From Saccharospirillaceae bacterium (lineage in GTDB: Bacteria > Pseudomonadota > Gammaproteobacteria > Pseudomonadales > Oceanobacteraceae), in the NCBI GenBank assembly GCA_022448365.1, contig JAKVCS010000003.1, positions 186,001 through 250,000 on the forward strand: a stretch of DNA of 64,000 nucleotides, in the 5' to 3' direction. The notes under the pieces were generated by a model, which was not told the origin of the DNA, did no database searches, and was given only the letters and a program-made list of their open reading frames with translations. Shown one piece after another: positions 40,367 to 48,648 of this stretch (the stretch's first letter is position 1; every line of letters starts with the position of its first letter). The translations under genes and the position numbers were made by a program.

Positions 40367-42214
40367 TTACTGACCCAGAGCAAACGCCCCCGCATGACGA
40401 ACCGCTGTATCTGCATCCTGGAACAGACGCAGTACTGTGCCACCAGATTTCGCCTTGGTTGATTTATCAACCGTCAGATCGAGCGCACCCCACAGGCCAA
40501 TCATGGCCTGACTGAAATCACCAAACAGAATTTTGTTGGCAACCATCGATGTGATGTCGGCACCGCGATAACCGTTCACTTCGTTATTTGCCCAAATAAA
40601 TTCAGCAGTGTTCGCAGCTTTCGCTGAGGTTTTTAATTTACCTTTTAGCGCTGGGCGCATCAGGTAAGCCGGTGAATTGCGCAAAGCATTAGCCTCAGCA
40701 ACCTCCGTCTCAAGTCCAACCACTTCGGCCCAGGTTGGCGCGCCCGGCGCCCCAAACGGCACAGCGCCGATACCCGCTGTTGCCAAAATATCAGTCAGCA
40801 AGCGCGTATCCAGCGCTTCGTAAACGCCCGCCATCAAATCCTGACGAACCAGCATTTCCATCGACCCACCAGTTTGCTGCATCACGCGGCGAGTCAATGG
40901 AACAGATGCAGTGACTGTCTCAGGCGACAGAGAAACCAGACCAAAATCAACATCTGAGTCACTGGAATCACCATCCTCACCAACCCAGGCAAAGGTGGCT
41001 TTACCGGTTTGTTTAGGGATATCGACGTTACCCACCAGACCCGTCAATACCTTCGCCCCCAAAGATCCAAGCACAGTGCCCTGACGCAAAGCCTCAATGA
41101 ATTTATCGAAGTGCAATTCCTGAGAAACGAGGTCACCACCCTTTGCAGCAGTAGCGACTTCCTGTTGACGCAAGCCAAATCCCATCACATCGTAAGGCAC
41201 CAAAATACCGCGAGCATCACTGCCTGTTTTGTCTGCAAGTTCTTCCGAGATTTCACGCTCAAAACCAGCCAACTTGGGATTCAATAAACCACGAATAGCA
41301 CCTAATACACTGTATTGAGAACGCTCTTTATCTGACAGGCCCAGATCACCCAAACCGACAACTGTGCTTTTTGTATCACCAGAAGACGAACGTTCTTGAT
41401 GCTGCTGCAGCAGATCATCTTTAAATTGATCGACCGTTTTACCTTCTGCGATAGCACGCATAGCCAGCTCAGGCTGACCGTATTCGTTACCAATCGCTGC
41501 AATTTCACGCGCATGATCAATCGGCTTTTCAGCTGGCTTCACCGTGGTTTTTGCCGCGGGCGTACCACCGGAGCGAGCCGCAGCAGCTGGTTTCTTTTCG
41601 GAAGCTTCAGGTGCTTCCACTTCTACTTTTTCGTCCGGCATAGCTCGAACTCCTTTGATAATTACAGGGTTTAAAGTTTGTGGTTTTCTGCCCGCATCCT
41701 GAGAACGCCCCATACCAACAGAAGGGTCAGCCGCAATAGATACAGAAGAAATTTCAGTTGGCTCCCAGTCAGTAACCCGGTAGTACTCCAGGTCACCCTC
41801 ACGCTTTTCGAGAACCATTTCGTGAATCATGTAATGCAGAGAAACCTGCGTGCGTGTTCCGTCGAGAATGTCTTGCCACAACTCTTCAGCCCGGTCGTGA
41901 CGACTAAGCTTTACAGTGCAAATTCCACGGCGATCTTTAATTTCCGCCTTCACAACCGCCCCACGCTGATCGCGACGGTTGTGATCCATCAAAAATGCAC
42001 CACCGTTATTGATACGATCCAGGCGAACCGCCCCGTCTGAGTGATCAAGAACCTCAATGCCATACCAACGCTGCACTTCATACTCAGAGCTAAATGAAAA
42101 CGTAACCTGTCGATTTTCTTCATCAACATGCTCAATAGTTGCTGCCATTTCTTGCTCAGGCAGACCACGCTCTGACGCGAGCACTTTTTGAATCGGGCTT
42201 AACTCATTTGGCAT
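40367..42214 (-). CDS. Prohead protease-major capsid protein fusion
   Basis: This 615-residue protein has residues about 1-170 as an HK97-type prohead protease (LDRINNGGAFLMDHNRRDQRGAV, then TQVSLHYMI as the serine motif and ISSVSIAADPSVG). A low-complexity Ala/Lys/Glu linker (200-240) and a helical delta-like region (240-330) follow. An HK97-fold capsid domain ends in KILFGDFSQAMIGLWGALDLTVD. The protease would cut itself free during prohead maturation. The gene has its own ribosome site (aaagga) and is flanked by terminators on both sides. Confidence 0.88.
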   Translation of the reverse strand: MPNELSPIQKVLASERGLPEQEMAATIEHVDEENRQVTFSFSSEYEVQRWYGIEVLDHSDGAVRLDRINNGGAFLMDHNRRDQRGAVVKAEIKDRRGICTVKLSRHDRAEELWQDILDGTRTQVSLHYMIHEMVLEKREGDLEYYRVTDWEPTEISSVSIAADPSVGMGRSQDAGRKPQTLNPVIIKGVRAMPDEKVEVEAPEASEKKPAAAARSGGTPAAKTTVKPAEKPIDHAREIAAIGNEYGQPELAMRAIAEGKTVDQFKDDLLQQHQERSSSGDTKSTVVGLGDLGLSDKERSQYSVLGAIRGLLNPKLAGFEREISEELADKTGSDARGILVPYDVMGFGLRQQEVATAAKGGDLVSQELHFDKFIEALRQGTVLGSLGAKVLTGLVGNVDIPKQTGKATFAWVGEDGDSSDSDVDFGLVSLSPETVTASVPLTRRVMQQTGGSMEMLVRQDLMAGVYEALDTRLLTDILATAGIGAVPFGAPGAPTWAEVVGLETEVAEANALRNSPAYLMRPALKGKLKTSAKAANTAEFIWANNEVNGYRGADITSMVANKILFGDFSQAMIGLWGALDLTVDKSTKAKSGGTVLRLFQDADTAVRHAGAFALGQ

Positions 42215-42242
42215 TACAGTTTTCCTTTACCTTTTCCCAGGC

Positions 42243-42279
42243 ATAAAAAAACCGCCTCTATCTTTAAAACAGAGACGGT
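42243..42279 (-). terminator. Terminator between portal and capsid genes
   Basis: In the minus direction ACCGTCTCT pairs with AGAGGCGGT (one U-G wobble) and is followed by seven T residues. It lies 20 bases past the portal stop and about 30 bases before the capsid start. Confidence 0.85.
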
Positions 42280-42298
42280 CTATTAATTTGAATTCGTT

Positions 42299-43804
42299 TT
42301 ATTCTTGCTCAGCTTTATCTGGCTTAGCTTTTTCGACTGGCTTGTCTGGCATCAGTTGCTGCTTACGCTCAATAACGTCTCCCATTGCATCGAAATACTC
42401 TTCCCAGCCGTTTTTAACATCATCGATATCCAGCCCCTTATCACGCAGGATATGAAGTGGTGAAGTCGTCATATTTTTCATCGCTTCACCTGCCGCCTGC
42501 TCATCCTTCAGTGGATCGACCCACGGCCAGCGACGCCCCATGAATTTATGCTTACTGAGCGGAGCTAAATCTGCAGGACTCAAGCCACGCAATTTATTTT
42601 TCAGTAGCGCCATCTTCAGCCAGCGCTTAAACACTGGCGAACCAAAGTCCTCTATCAACCAACGCTGCTTGCGCTTCCAAGCCTCTCTATCTTCCAAAAC
42701 CGCCTGTCGCAAACTGGAAAACGAAACACCTTCATAATCATTACCCAGCACGTTGTAGTTAACATCGAGACCCGAAGCAGAACCGCGAAGCGCATCCTTC
42801 TGAAAGCCAGTCGCTGCTGGCTGGGTGTAATTAGTAGAATTTACTTTGTAGCCTTCCGGCACCACTGACGACTGACCAGCCTCCAACTCCTGAACGAACT
42901 CACCTTCTTCGTCGAAATCATCAGATACTTCTTGCTCTGGGTCTCGCTCGTAAAAGAACATATTGGCGGCACCGATTTTAGCGCCTGCCAGCTGCGCTTC
43001 GCGCATGCCGTTGATCTGATATAACTCCAACAACGACGCATGCGCCCACGGCACCCCCCGAGTCTGCCCCGGTCGCCACATAGGGAACGTCAGCCCAATC
43101 TCGTCAGCAAGAACACGGTCGTAACGCCGACCACCGCAAGACCAAGTGTTATCGCCGGGGTGATTCGTCAGCAGGTGGTACGCAACCGGCTGACGGCGCT
43201 GATTCAATTCAACCCCCATCACAATGCGATTGCCATTTCTCAACTGCTGATTTAGGGAAACATCGAGATAATCAGACTCAATCAGCTCAGTACAAAAGCC
43301 ATACGGATTCGACTTATCAACGTGATAGCGAATAAGCATATCGCCGTCTTGGGCTGTTGTTTTTGCAGTCAGCTCCTGCGCCGCAACCCAAGAAAGTTTA
43401 CCGCCAACTTCGCAAGTATCCCGATCACCCCATTCAGCAAACTCCTGCTCAATCATCCGGCTCGCATCGCGGTCAATTTTGCCATCACGATCCCGAACCA
43501 ATGACTGCAAACGCAGACCGTTTTCACCGACGACATGCGTTTGAACCATATTGAAATAGCGACGCACATAACCAACATCACCACCAGAAACACGGCTCGC
43601 CTCACGCAGACGCACTAGGTCGCGCTGCAGCTCAGCATCAGCACTCATAGAGCCACCACTAAAGCGCCCAAGGCTGTGCTGCTTTTGCTTTGCAGCTGCA
43701 AAACGGACGTGCTGCTTGTGGTTTGGATGCCTCGCTACTGACGCCGCAGAGTCAGCAATAGGAGTCTCCGTACGACTCCCCCTGAAAATATCCCAAATTC
43801 CCAT
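42299..43804 (-). CDS. Portal protein, lambda gpB family
   Basis: This 501-residue protein has the lambda-portal hallmarks: LVRLREASRVSGGDVGYVRRYFNM near 60, GDMLIRYHVDKSNPYGFCTELIESDYLD, and DYEGVSFSSLRQAVLEDREAWKRKQ. It forms the dodecameric DNA gate of the capsid. It overlaps the gpW-like gene by one base. Confidence 0.92.
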   Translation of the reverse strand: MGIWDIFRGSRTETPIADSAASVARHPNHKQHVRFAAAKQKQHSLGRFSGGSMSADAELQRDLVRLREASRVSGGDVGYVRRYFNMVQTHVVGENGLRLQSLVRDRDGKIDRDASRMIEQEFAEWGDRDTCEVGGKLSWVAAQELTAKTTAQDGDMLIRYHVDKSNPYGFCTELIESDYLDVSLNQQLRNGNRIVMGVELNQRRQPVAYHLLTNHPGDNTWSCGGRRYDRVLADEIGLTFPMWRPGQTRGVPWAHASLLELYQINGMREAQLAGAKIGAANMFFYERDPEQEVSDDFDEEGEFVQELEAGQSSVVPEGYKVNSTNYTQPAATGFQKDALRGSASGLDVNYNVLGNDYEGVSFSSLRQAVLEDREAWKRKQRWLIEDFGSPVFKRWLKMALLKNKLRGLSPADLAPLSKHKFMGRRWPWVDPLKDEQAAGEAMKNMTTSPLHILRDKGLDIDDVKNGWEEYFDAMGDVIERKQQLMPDKPVEKAKPDKAEQE

Positions 43805-44025
43805 CAGTACATCCTATGAATGATTCGACGCGGGGCCTTTTTACCGGCCGCTTTTCGCTGCTCACGAGCAACACGAACAGCATAAACCTGCTCGTACTTC
43901 ACCAGCTGTTCAAACGGAATACGGTTTAATGACTTGCCATCAATGGAGTAGCTTTCATGATCCGCAACCACTCGCTTTTCCAGCCGGGCCTGAATAGCGG
44001 CAAGCATTTTTTCGTTGTGCGTCAT
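43804..44025 (-). CDS. gpW-like head-tail joining protein
   Basis: This 73-residue, basic helical protein lies between the terminase large subunit and the portal, which is the gpW slot. The sequence (KMLAAIQARLEKRVV, EQVYAVRVAREQRKAAGKK) has the expected size and charge, but similarity to lambda W is weak. Confidence 0.65.
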   Translation of the reverse strand: MTHNEKMLAAIQARLEKRVVADHESYSIDGKSLNRIPFEQLVKYEQVYAVRVAREQRKAAGKKAPRRIIHRMY

Positions 44026-44032
44026 CTAATCG

Positions 44033-46108
44033 CTACCCTGTAAAACTGTTTGATTTGCGGCGTTTCCGCGATTTCTTCAGTGACTTTTTAGGCTGCTCTT
44101 CAACAACCTGAGCCTCTTTCTCTTCAACCGCGAACAGATCAACCTGCCCCAGCTTTTGCTCAATGGCGTCCCACTGGCCAGGCTTCATAAGATGAACTCT
44201 GCGTGCCCTCGCACCATGAAGCGCGTATACCTCACAGTCCCATGCTTCAACAGCACGACCAGCTTTTTGCTGCCACACCTTTCGATTTCTGATCGAGCGA
44301 TGCGGCGCTTTAACTTCACCGGTTACCTGATCAAAATAGTCAGCCCGAACATTCTGATAAACATGGTGACGACCAGGACCAATGCCATCTAGCTTCATAT
44401 GCGCTGCAAGCCAGTCTTTAGCTTTATTGGTACCAACCATGTAAACCCGCAAGCCATGCTTATCCGCTTTGGTCCGCTTCTTCGGGTTTTTATGATCGAT
44501 TGGTTTACCTGATGGGGTCGCGAATATCTCGGGATCTTGCTGAGAGCTGGAACCCTTGAGCGCCATCACCAGCGTTTTCGAGTACTTCTTATCCATCTTA
44601 CGAACCCAGCTGTATACAGCGTCGTTCGTGTTACCGTCTGATGAATCGATACCCACCGAGCTGGCATGAATATGCCCGCCGATCTGGTGCGGAATACCAC
44701 CAAAAACCAGCGCTTCTAATTCTTCATAAACCGGATCATTGATATCAGAGGTCGAAACTGAGGCCGATATCTCACCCCAATACAAACACCAAGATTCTTC
44801 ACCACGGCCCCAGGCCCGAATAACCACTGCAACCCGGTCGTGCTGCACATCAATACCGACAGTTACCAGCAATCCACCACGCGGGCAGTTCAGCTCTGAA
44901 TATTCCAGCGCCTTTGCGCGAAGGGTTTCAGCATCTGCCTGATCATCCTGATACGCATATGGCCGACCAAGCTTTGAATTAACGAATACGATTCGATCCG
45001 TCTCATCACCCTGAGCGGCCTTGTGTTCTGCCTTCAGAAAGTCGCGAACCAGGTCAGCAACGCCAGCACCAGGCAGACAGCTGTAGATTTCGTTCAACTC
45101 TTCGAATCCAGCAACGCCGTGAAACTCAGCCTGAGCTACCCAGCCACAATTGGGATCACCAGCTTCGCGAGCCTCATTCACCGTCCTCCGAATATTCATT
45201 TTTCGCTGATAATCAGACCAAGCAGAACCACAACAAGGACAGGTATACACAGCAGAGTCCGGTAGAGCTGTACCGTAAATCTCATGCTCGGTTCCATCAT
45301 CAGCCTCAAGCCATGTGACATTTTCCCAGTCGAGGACATGGGTCTGGCCGCAATCGTGACACTCAATCGGCAACACCCGGCGATCACTGGTTTTAATATG
45401 CTCTTGAACCTTGCTTAAACCATCAATGGAAGGCGTCCCACCGAGTACACGCTTAGCATTGCGTATACGTTTGGTGCGCTCCCAGAGCAGCGTAATAGCA
45501 GAACCTTGCTCCTTCAGATTGCCAACAGCATCATCCGGCTCTTCGACGATCACAACCTTTGCGGGCGTAGACTTTACGGAGCCAATAGACCCAGAAGAAA
45601 CCATTTTCAAAAAGCCGCCAGGGAATTTTTTAAACAACGCACGGTTGTCTTTGCTGCGCGACTTATTTACATCCATACGGCGACTAAGCGCCGGAGTAGA
45701 CAAGACAGATGGCTCAAACTTTTCGTCGTTAAATTCACGAGCTGAATCCGTTTTAGGAAACATGACCACTATTGCACAAGGCAGCGTATCAATTAATTTT
45801 CCCAGAAATACAACAAGGCCAAACGTCCATCCAACCTGCGCTGCCTTTTGTGTTACGACCTCCTTTACAGAGTCATCATCCAGCGCCGCAAAAATACCCC
45901 AAAGATAAGGAGCAAAATCTAAGTTGTACGGGCCGGGCTTATCAGCTCCTTCTGGCGGCAAGCGAAATTTGCTCTCACCCCACAAGCCCGTCGGAATCGG
46001 CAAGCTCGGCAGAAGACTCTTGAGCCAAGCCAGCGAAACGGCCAGCAAGTTCCTGTCCAGCTTCTCCTGCGTGTCTGAGGGCAGTTCGGATTGGTCCAAA
46101 AACATCAT
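44033..46108 (-). CDS. Terminase large subunit, GpA family
   Basis: This 691-residue protein has the Walker A variant VTQKAAQVGWTFG near 85, the Walker B region VVIVEEPDD near 170, zinc-finger-like cysteines (ECHDCGQTHVLDWE ... YTCPCCGSAW) and a nuclease domain starting VTVGIDVQHDRVAVVIRAW. It packages DNA, most likely from cos sites as in lambda. Its ATG lies inside the small terminase gene, an overlap of 134 bases, in another frame. Confidence 0.93.
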   Translation of the reverse strand: MMFLDQSELPSDTQEKLDRNLLAVSLAWLKSLLPSLPIPTGLWGESKFRLPPEGADKPGPYNLDFAPYLWGIFAALDDDSVKEVVTQKAAQVGWTFGLVVFLGKLIDTLPCAIVVMFPKTDSAREFNDEKFEPSVLSTPALSRRMDVNKSRSKDNRALFKKFPGGFLKMVSSGSIGSVKSTPAKVVIVEEPDDAVGNLKEQGSAITLLWERTKRIRNAKRVLGGTPSIDGLSKVQEHIKTSDRRVLPIECHDCGQTHVLDWENVTWLEADDGTEHEIYGTALPDSAVYTCPCCGSAWSDYQRKMNIRRTVNEAREAGDPNCGWVAQAEFHGVAGFEELNEIYSCLPGAGVADLVRDFLKAEHKAAQGDETDRIVFVNSKLGRPYAYQDDQADAETLRAKALEYSELNCPRGGLLVTVGIDVQHDRVAVVIRAWGRGEESWCLYWGEISASVSTSDINDPVYEELEALVFGGIPHQIGGHIHASSVGIDSSDGNTNDAVYSWVRKMDKKYSKTLVMALKGSSSQQDPEIFATPSGKPIDHKNPKKRTKADKHGLRVYMVGTNKAKDWLAAHMKLDGIGPGRHHVYQNVRADYFDQVTGEVKAPHRSIRNRKVWQQKAGRAVEAWDCEVYALHGARARRVHLMKPGQWDAIEQKLGQVDLFAVEEKEAQVVEEQPKKSLKKSRKRRKSNSFTG

Positions 46109-46514
46109 CAGCCTCTAATTCAATCGAATACTTTTCAGATACCGATTCAAAAATTGTTTCACCCGCATCCAACATAAAGCCCTGAATGTTTGCGCCAGAC
46201 TCGGTAACCCAGGAAAAAACCGTTTCACGATCCATTAACTCACCAGCCGCAGCTAAACGACGCTGACGCTTCTCCGCAACGTTTTCCTGCGCTTCCATAA
46301 TTCGCATCTGAGTCAGCGTTGCCTGACTGTCACCACCACGGCCCGCCGCATTCTCACGGAGGCGGTCAACATAAATCGTCAACCACGTGTGATAGTCGCC
46401 ACCTTCTGGAAAATCGCCTTTTTCATAAAGCTTGTTAATAGCCTGACGAGAAACACCAACAAGCCGAGCAAAACCAGATTGAGTTGCTTCATCCGTTAAC
46501 TGAATATCAGCCAT
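45975..46514 (-). CDS. Terminase small subunit, Nu1-like
   Basis: This 179-residue protein has an N-terminal winged HTH (ATQSGFARLVGVSRQAINKLYEKGDFP), a central coiled coil (ATLTQMRIMEAQENVAEKRQRRLAAAGELMDRE) and a C-terminal segment that should bind the large subunit. This domain order matches lambda Nu1 and its phage relatives. It would bind cos DNA. Confidence 0.85.
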   Translation of the reverse strand: MADIQLTDEATQSGFARLVGVSRQAINKLYEKGDFPEGGDYHTWLTIYVDRLRENAAGRGGDSQATLTQMRIMEAQENVAEKRQRRLAAAGELMDRETVFSWVTESGANIQGFMLDAGETIFESVSEKYSIELEADDVFGPIRTALRHAGEAGQELAGRFAGLAQESSAELADSDGLVG

Positions 46515-46603
46515 GTTGTGTCAACCCCCCTGCAATTCTCGTCTCTGCAAAAAATCCGCGCCTATCTCCGTCGTATGCCATCAATTGCCAGAAGGACCCG
46601 CGC
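46515..46603. other. Gap upstream of small terminase: candidate cos region
   Basis: An 89-base non-coding gap sits just before the Nu1-like gene, the place of cosB/cosN in lambda. A 9-base direct repeat CCGCGCCTA occurs at 46556-46564 and 46598-46606. Position and repeat are the only support. Confidence 0.25.
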
Positions 46604-46900
46604 CTAATTGCCACGGAATGTCCAAATAACAAGGCCAACTCCTACTGAAACAATAGCTGAAACAATGGTCGTAATGACGCCAGAGTTCTGAGTTGTTCGC
46701 ACCTCCGAGCGACCATCATTGATTTCCAATTCGCGCAAACGGTCTTCACATTTTTCTAACCGCTCAAACGCACGTTTCAGAGAATCATCATGAGTATTCT
46801 GTCGTTCCTCGATACGAATTAAACGATCCAGCTTACTCTCGATGCTACCCAGCCGCCGGTCCAGCAGATCCATTTGCTGCTTCTCCACTGCTGCAGTCAT
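46604..46900 (-). CDS. Coiled-coil protein with C-terminal membrane anchor (lysis module)
   Basis: This 98-residue protein is a long heptad-rich coiled coil (RRLGSIESKLDRLIRIEERQ to about residue 65) with a single C-terminal transmembrane helix (GVITTIVSAIVSVGVGLVIW). The architecture resembles hemolysin XhlA-type lysis proteins. It overlaps the holin-like gene by 4 bases. Confidence 0.6.
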   Translation of the reverse strand: MTAAVEKQQMDLLDRRLGSIESKLDRLIRIEERQNTHDDSLKRAFERLEKCEDRLRELEINDGRSEVRTTQNSGVITTIVSAIVSVGVGLVIWTFRGN

Positions 46901-47400
46901 AAAACTTTGTTTCCGATCTGCTTGGCAATCTGACGATCAGCAAACCACCAGGACACCACCGTTGCCGTCATCGCAATTACAGAACGAACAACCAGATCCT
47001 GCAGTACTGAATCAACAGTAAAATAAATACCGATGGTGAAGAACACCAACAGGAATGTCAGAGCTGGTCGGGTAATCTTTCGAACGAATTCAGCGATCAG
47101 CAACAGCTTTGAATTACCGTGGTATGCCTTATCGTTTTCGTATGAGGCAATCAAAGTCTGATGTGCTGCAACATCAATCACTTTCTCAGATTCAATTTGC
47201 AATTGCTCGCCTTTAAATTCTGCCTCAGCCTTAATCTGCTCCAACGCACAACGATGATCCGACTCTGCCAGCTCAGCATCTAAACGCTTAACATCCAGCT
47301 GCTGACGATGCTCCTGCTTAGATTTGAAATAACCAACAACATTACTCGCCAATGAACCAAACAGCCCGACAACACCACCAGACAACAACGACTCAATCAT
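46897..47400 (-). CDS. Holin-like membrane protein
   Basis: This 167-residue protein has an N-terminal amphipathic/hydrophobic segment (SLLSGGVVGLFGSLASNVVGYF), a charged coiled-coil middle, and two C-terminal transmembrane helices (ALTFLLVFFTIGIYFTV; VIAMTATVVSWWF). This matches three-TM phage holins of the holin_3TMs kind. It lies between the DUF5675 gene and the XhlA-like gene. Confidence 0.7.
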   Translation of the reverse strand: MIESLLSGGVVGLFGSLASNVVGYFKSKQEHRQQLDVKRLDAELAESDHRCALEQIKAEAEFKGEQLQIESEKVIDVAAHQTLIASYENDKAYHGNSKLLLIAEFVRKITRPALTFLLVFFTIGIYFTVDSVLQDLVVRSVIAMTATVVSWWFADRQIAKQIGNKVL

Positions 47401-47825
47401 TTATCACCATCCACAATAATCAGATCAAACGGTCGCTTATTCATAAAGCGAAAGAACTTATTTACAGCCAAACGACTGGCGAGAATCGCTCGCTGACCAG
47501 ATAAGCGACCAGTACGACTACCCAGAGCAATACAGCCATATAAATCAGATTTAAAACCTTTCTTCCGATCACCCGCCCAATTAGCAGCATGAGTCAGAAT
47601 AAACGTCCGGCCAGGTACACCAGTAACGAGATAAACCCAACCAAAACGCGGCGACCAATGCCAAACGCAACGATATTTACCTGCCGGTATCCGTGAATAA
47701 TTCGGCTCATTGTTTCGATCAGGTAGTTCTAGCGAATAGCAAAACGGCAACCAATTAACAAACCAACGGCCAATAGTCCCCTCATCAGAGCTTTCACCCC
47801 GATAAAGAACAACCACTGGTTCCAT
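47397..47825 (-). CDS. DUF5675-like protein, putative lysis enzyme
   Basis: This 142-residue protein has GRWFVNWLPFCYSLELPDRNN, IPAGKYRCVWHWSPRFGWVY, FILTHAANWAGDRKKGFKSDLYGCIALG and a conserved His and Cys, the pattern of DUF5675 proteins. The His...Gly-Cys arrangement resembles L,D-transpeptidase-like (YkuD) folds. As first gene of the late operon beside the holin it could be the cell-wall enzyme. No other endolysin is encoded in the prophage, which supports this inference. Confidence 0.65.
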   Translation of the reverse strand: MEPVVVLYRGESSDEGTIGRWFVNWLPFCYSLELPDRNNEPNYSRIPAGKYRCVWHWSPRFGWVYLVTGVPGRTFILTHAANWAGDRKKGFKSDLYGCIALGSRTGRLSGQRAILASRLAVNKFFRFMNKRPFDLIIVDGDK

Positions 47826-47842
47826 AATTAATCACCTAAATA

Positions 47843-47864
47843 AAAAATCCCCGGCGAACCGGGG
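47843..47864 (-). terminator. Terminator with UUCG loop before the late genes
   Basis: In the minus direction CCCCGG-TTCG-CCGGGG is followed by ATTTTTTA. The UUCG tetraloop closed by G-C pairs is especially stable. Confidence 0.85.
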
Positions 47865-47906
47865 CAAGACCTTCACGCACCGTGGAATAAAACGCAGGCA
47901 TAAAAA

Positions 47907-47928
47907 AACCCGTCACAATGGCCGGGTT
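47907..47928. terminator. Second hairpin terminator before the late genes
   Basis: Stem AACCCG/CGGGTT with T-runs on both sides (TTTTTTT in the minus direction), only 40 bases from the UUCG terminator. Together they form a double block between the Q-like gene and the lysis/structural genes. Confidence 0.75.
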
Positions 47929-48038
47929 CTTTTTAAATCTTCAATTTGTTACGAGCGCGTTTTCTGAAACTAGGTTGCATTTTCCTGATTTCTCTCACGT
48001 TTGCAAGACTTTTTTGCAAACGTGGTTTCAATTAATTT

Positions 48039-48410
48039 CTAAGCCTCCAGAACTACCGGGAACATTTTTGCATAAATCATAGTTAACGCAGAGTCTCGAC
48101 GTCGATAAAACTTGGATGGAGACATATTTAACTTACGAGCCAGTTGCTCCTTTGTTGCATCAGGGGTTCCTAGGTAAATAATTTTTATCACGGTTTTCTC
48201 TTCATCAGGCAGAGCAGCGACACAGCGATCAACCTGCTGAGCCTCTGAATCAATAAGCTCAATTGCCGAGTCTCGACGACTGCCACTGATAAATGTAGAA
48301 AATCCAGCAGCACTACGCGGATATCCAACCCCTGCATCAGGACACCAGCGCGCCCAGAGGTTGAGCTTGGAAACAACCAATTCTTTCTGGAATTTATTCA
48401 AACCCGCCAT
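48039..48410 (-). CDS. Q/ArpU-like late regulator with sigma-region-4-like HTH
   Basis: This 123-residue protein has its C-terminal half as a sigma-4-like HTH (ALPDEEKTVIKIIYLGTPDATKEQLARKLNMSPSKFYRRRDSAL). The N-terminal half has KLNLWARWCPDAGVGYPR. This is the layout of small phage antitermination/late-activator proteins (Q, ArpU). The ribosome site GGGAGGAAAT is strong. It is followed by two terminators and then the late operon, the arrangement expected for an antiterminator. Confidence 0.72.
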   Translation of the reverse strand: MAGLNKFQKELVVSKLNLWARWCPDAGVGYPRSAAGFSTFISGSRRDSAIELIDSEAQQVDRCVAALPDEEKTVIKIIYLGTPDATKEQLARKLNMSPSKFYRRRDSALTMIYAKMFPVVLEA

Positions 48411-48420
48411 ATTTCCTCCC

Positions 48421-48646
48421 TATGACACTTAAAAATAAAGCGTCATATTAAGCGTCATAAATTTTTTTTAATTAAAACAAAGGGTTACTTCTATTTATGA
48501 CACTATGACGCTTATGACACATAAAATAATATTTGTATGTGCGCGCGTATACATGCGCGGGATAAAGCGTCATAAGTGTCATAGCCGCATTACAGCTGGC
48601 CGCAAAGCGTCATAACATGCGTCATACAAAGCGTCATAGCGTCACA
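48421..48646. repeat. Iteron cluster, candidate phage replication origin
   Basis: Twelve copies of a 10-11-base unit, consensus AAAGYGTCATA in either orientation, fill this gap: 48421, 48437, 48450, 48496, 48504, 48513, 48564, 48574, 48604, 48617, 48628 and 48637 (start positions). AT-rich stretches (aaatttttttta, 48459; ataaaataatattt, 48522) lie between them. The helicase gene ends just upstream. Iterons plus AT-rich DNA beside primase/helicase suggest an origin; an operator array for the Q-like gene is the alternative. Confidence 0.75.
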
Positions 48647-48648
48647 AA

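Noticed and set aside
45411-45908. 165-codon plus-strand frame opposite the terminase
   Set aside because: It is antisense to conserved ATPase motifs, with no ribosome site.
48541-48562. GCGCGCGTATACATGCGCG as a possible methylation hot spot or regulator site
   Set aside because: The palindrome is imperfect and lies within the iteron block; I see no independent reason to list it separately.
48421-48646. Iteron block as a CRISPR array
   Set aside because: Units are only 10-11 bases, occur in both orientations and have irregular spacing; no cas genes are present.
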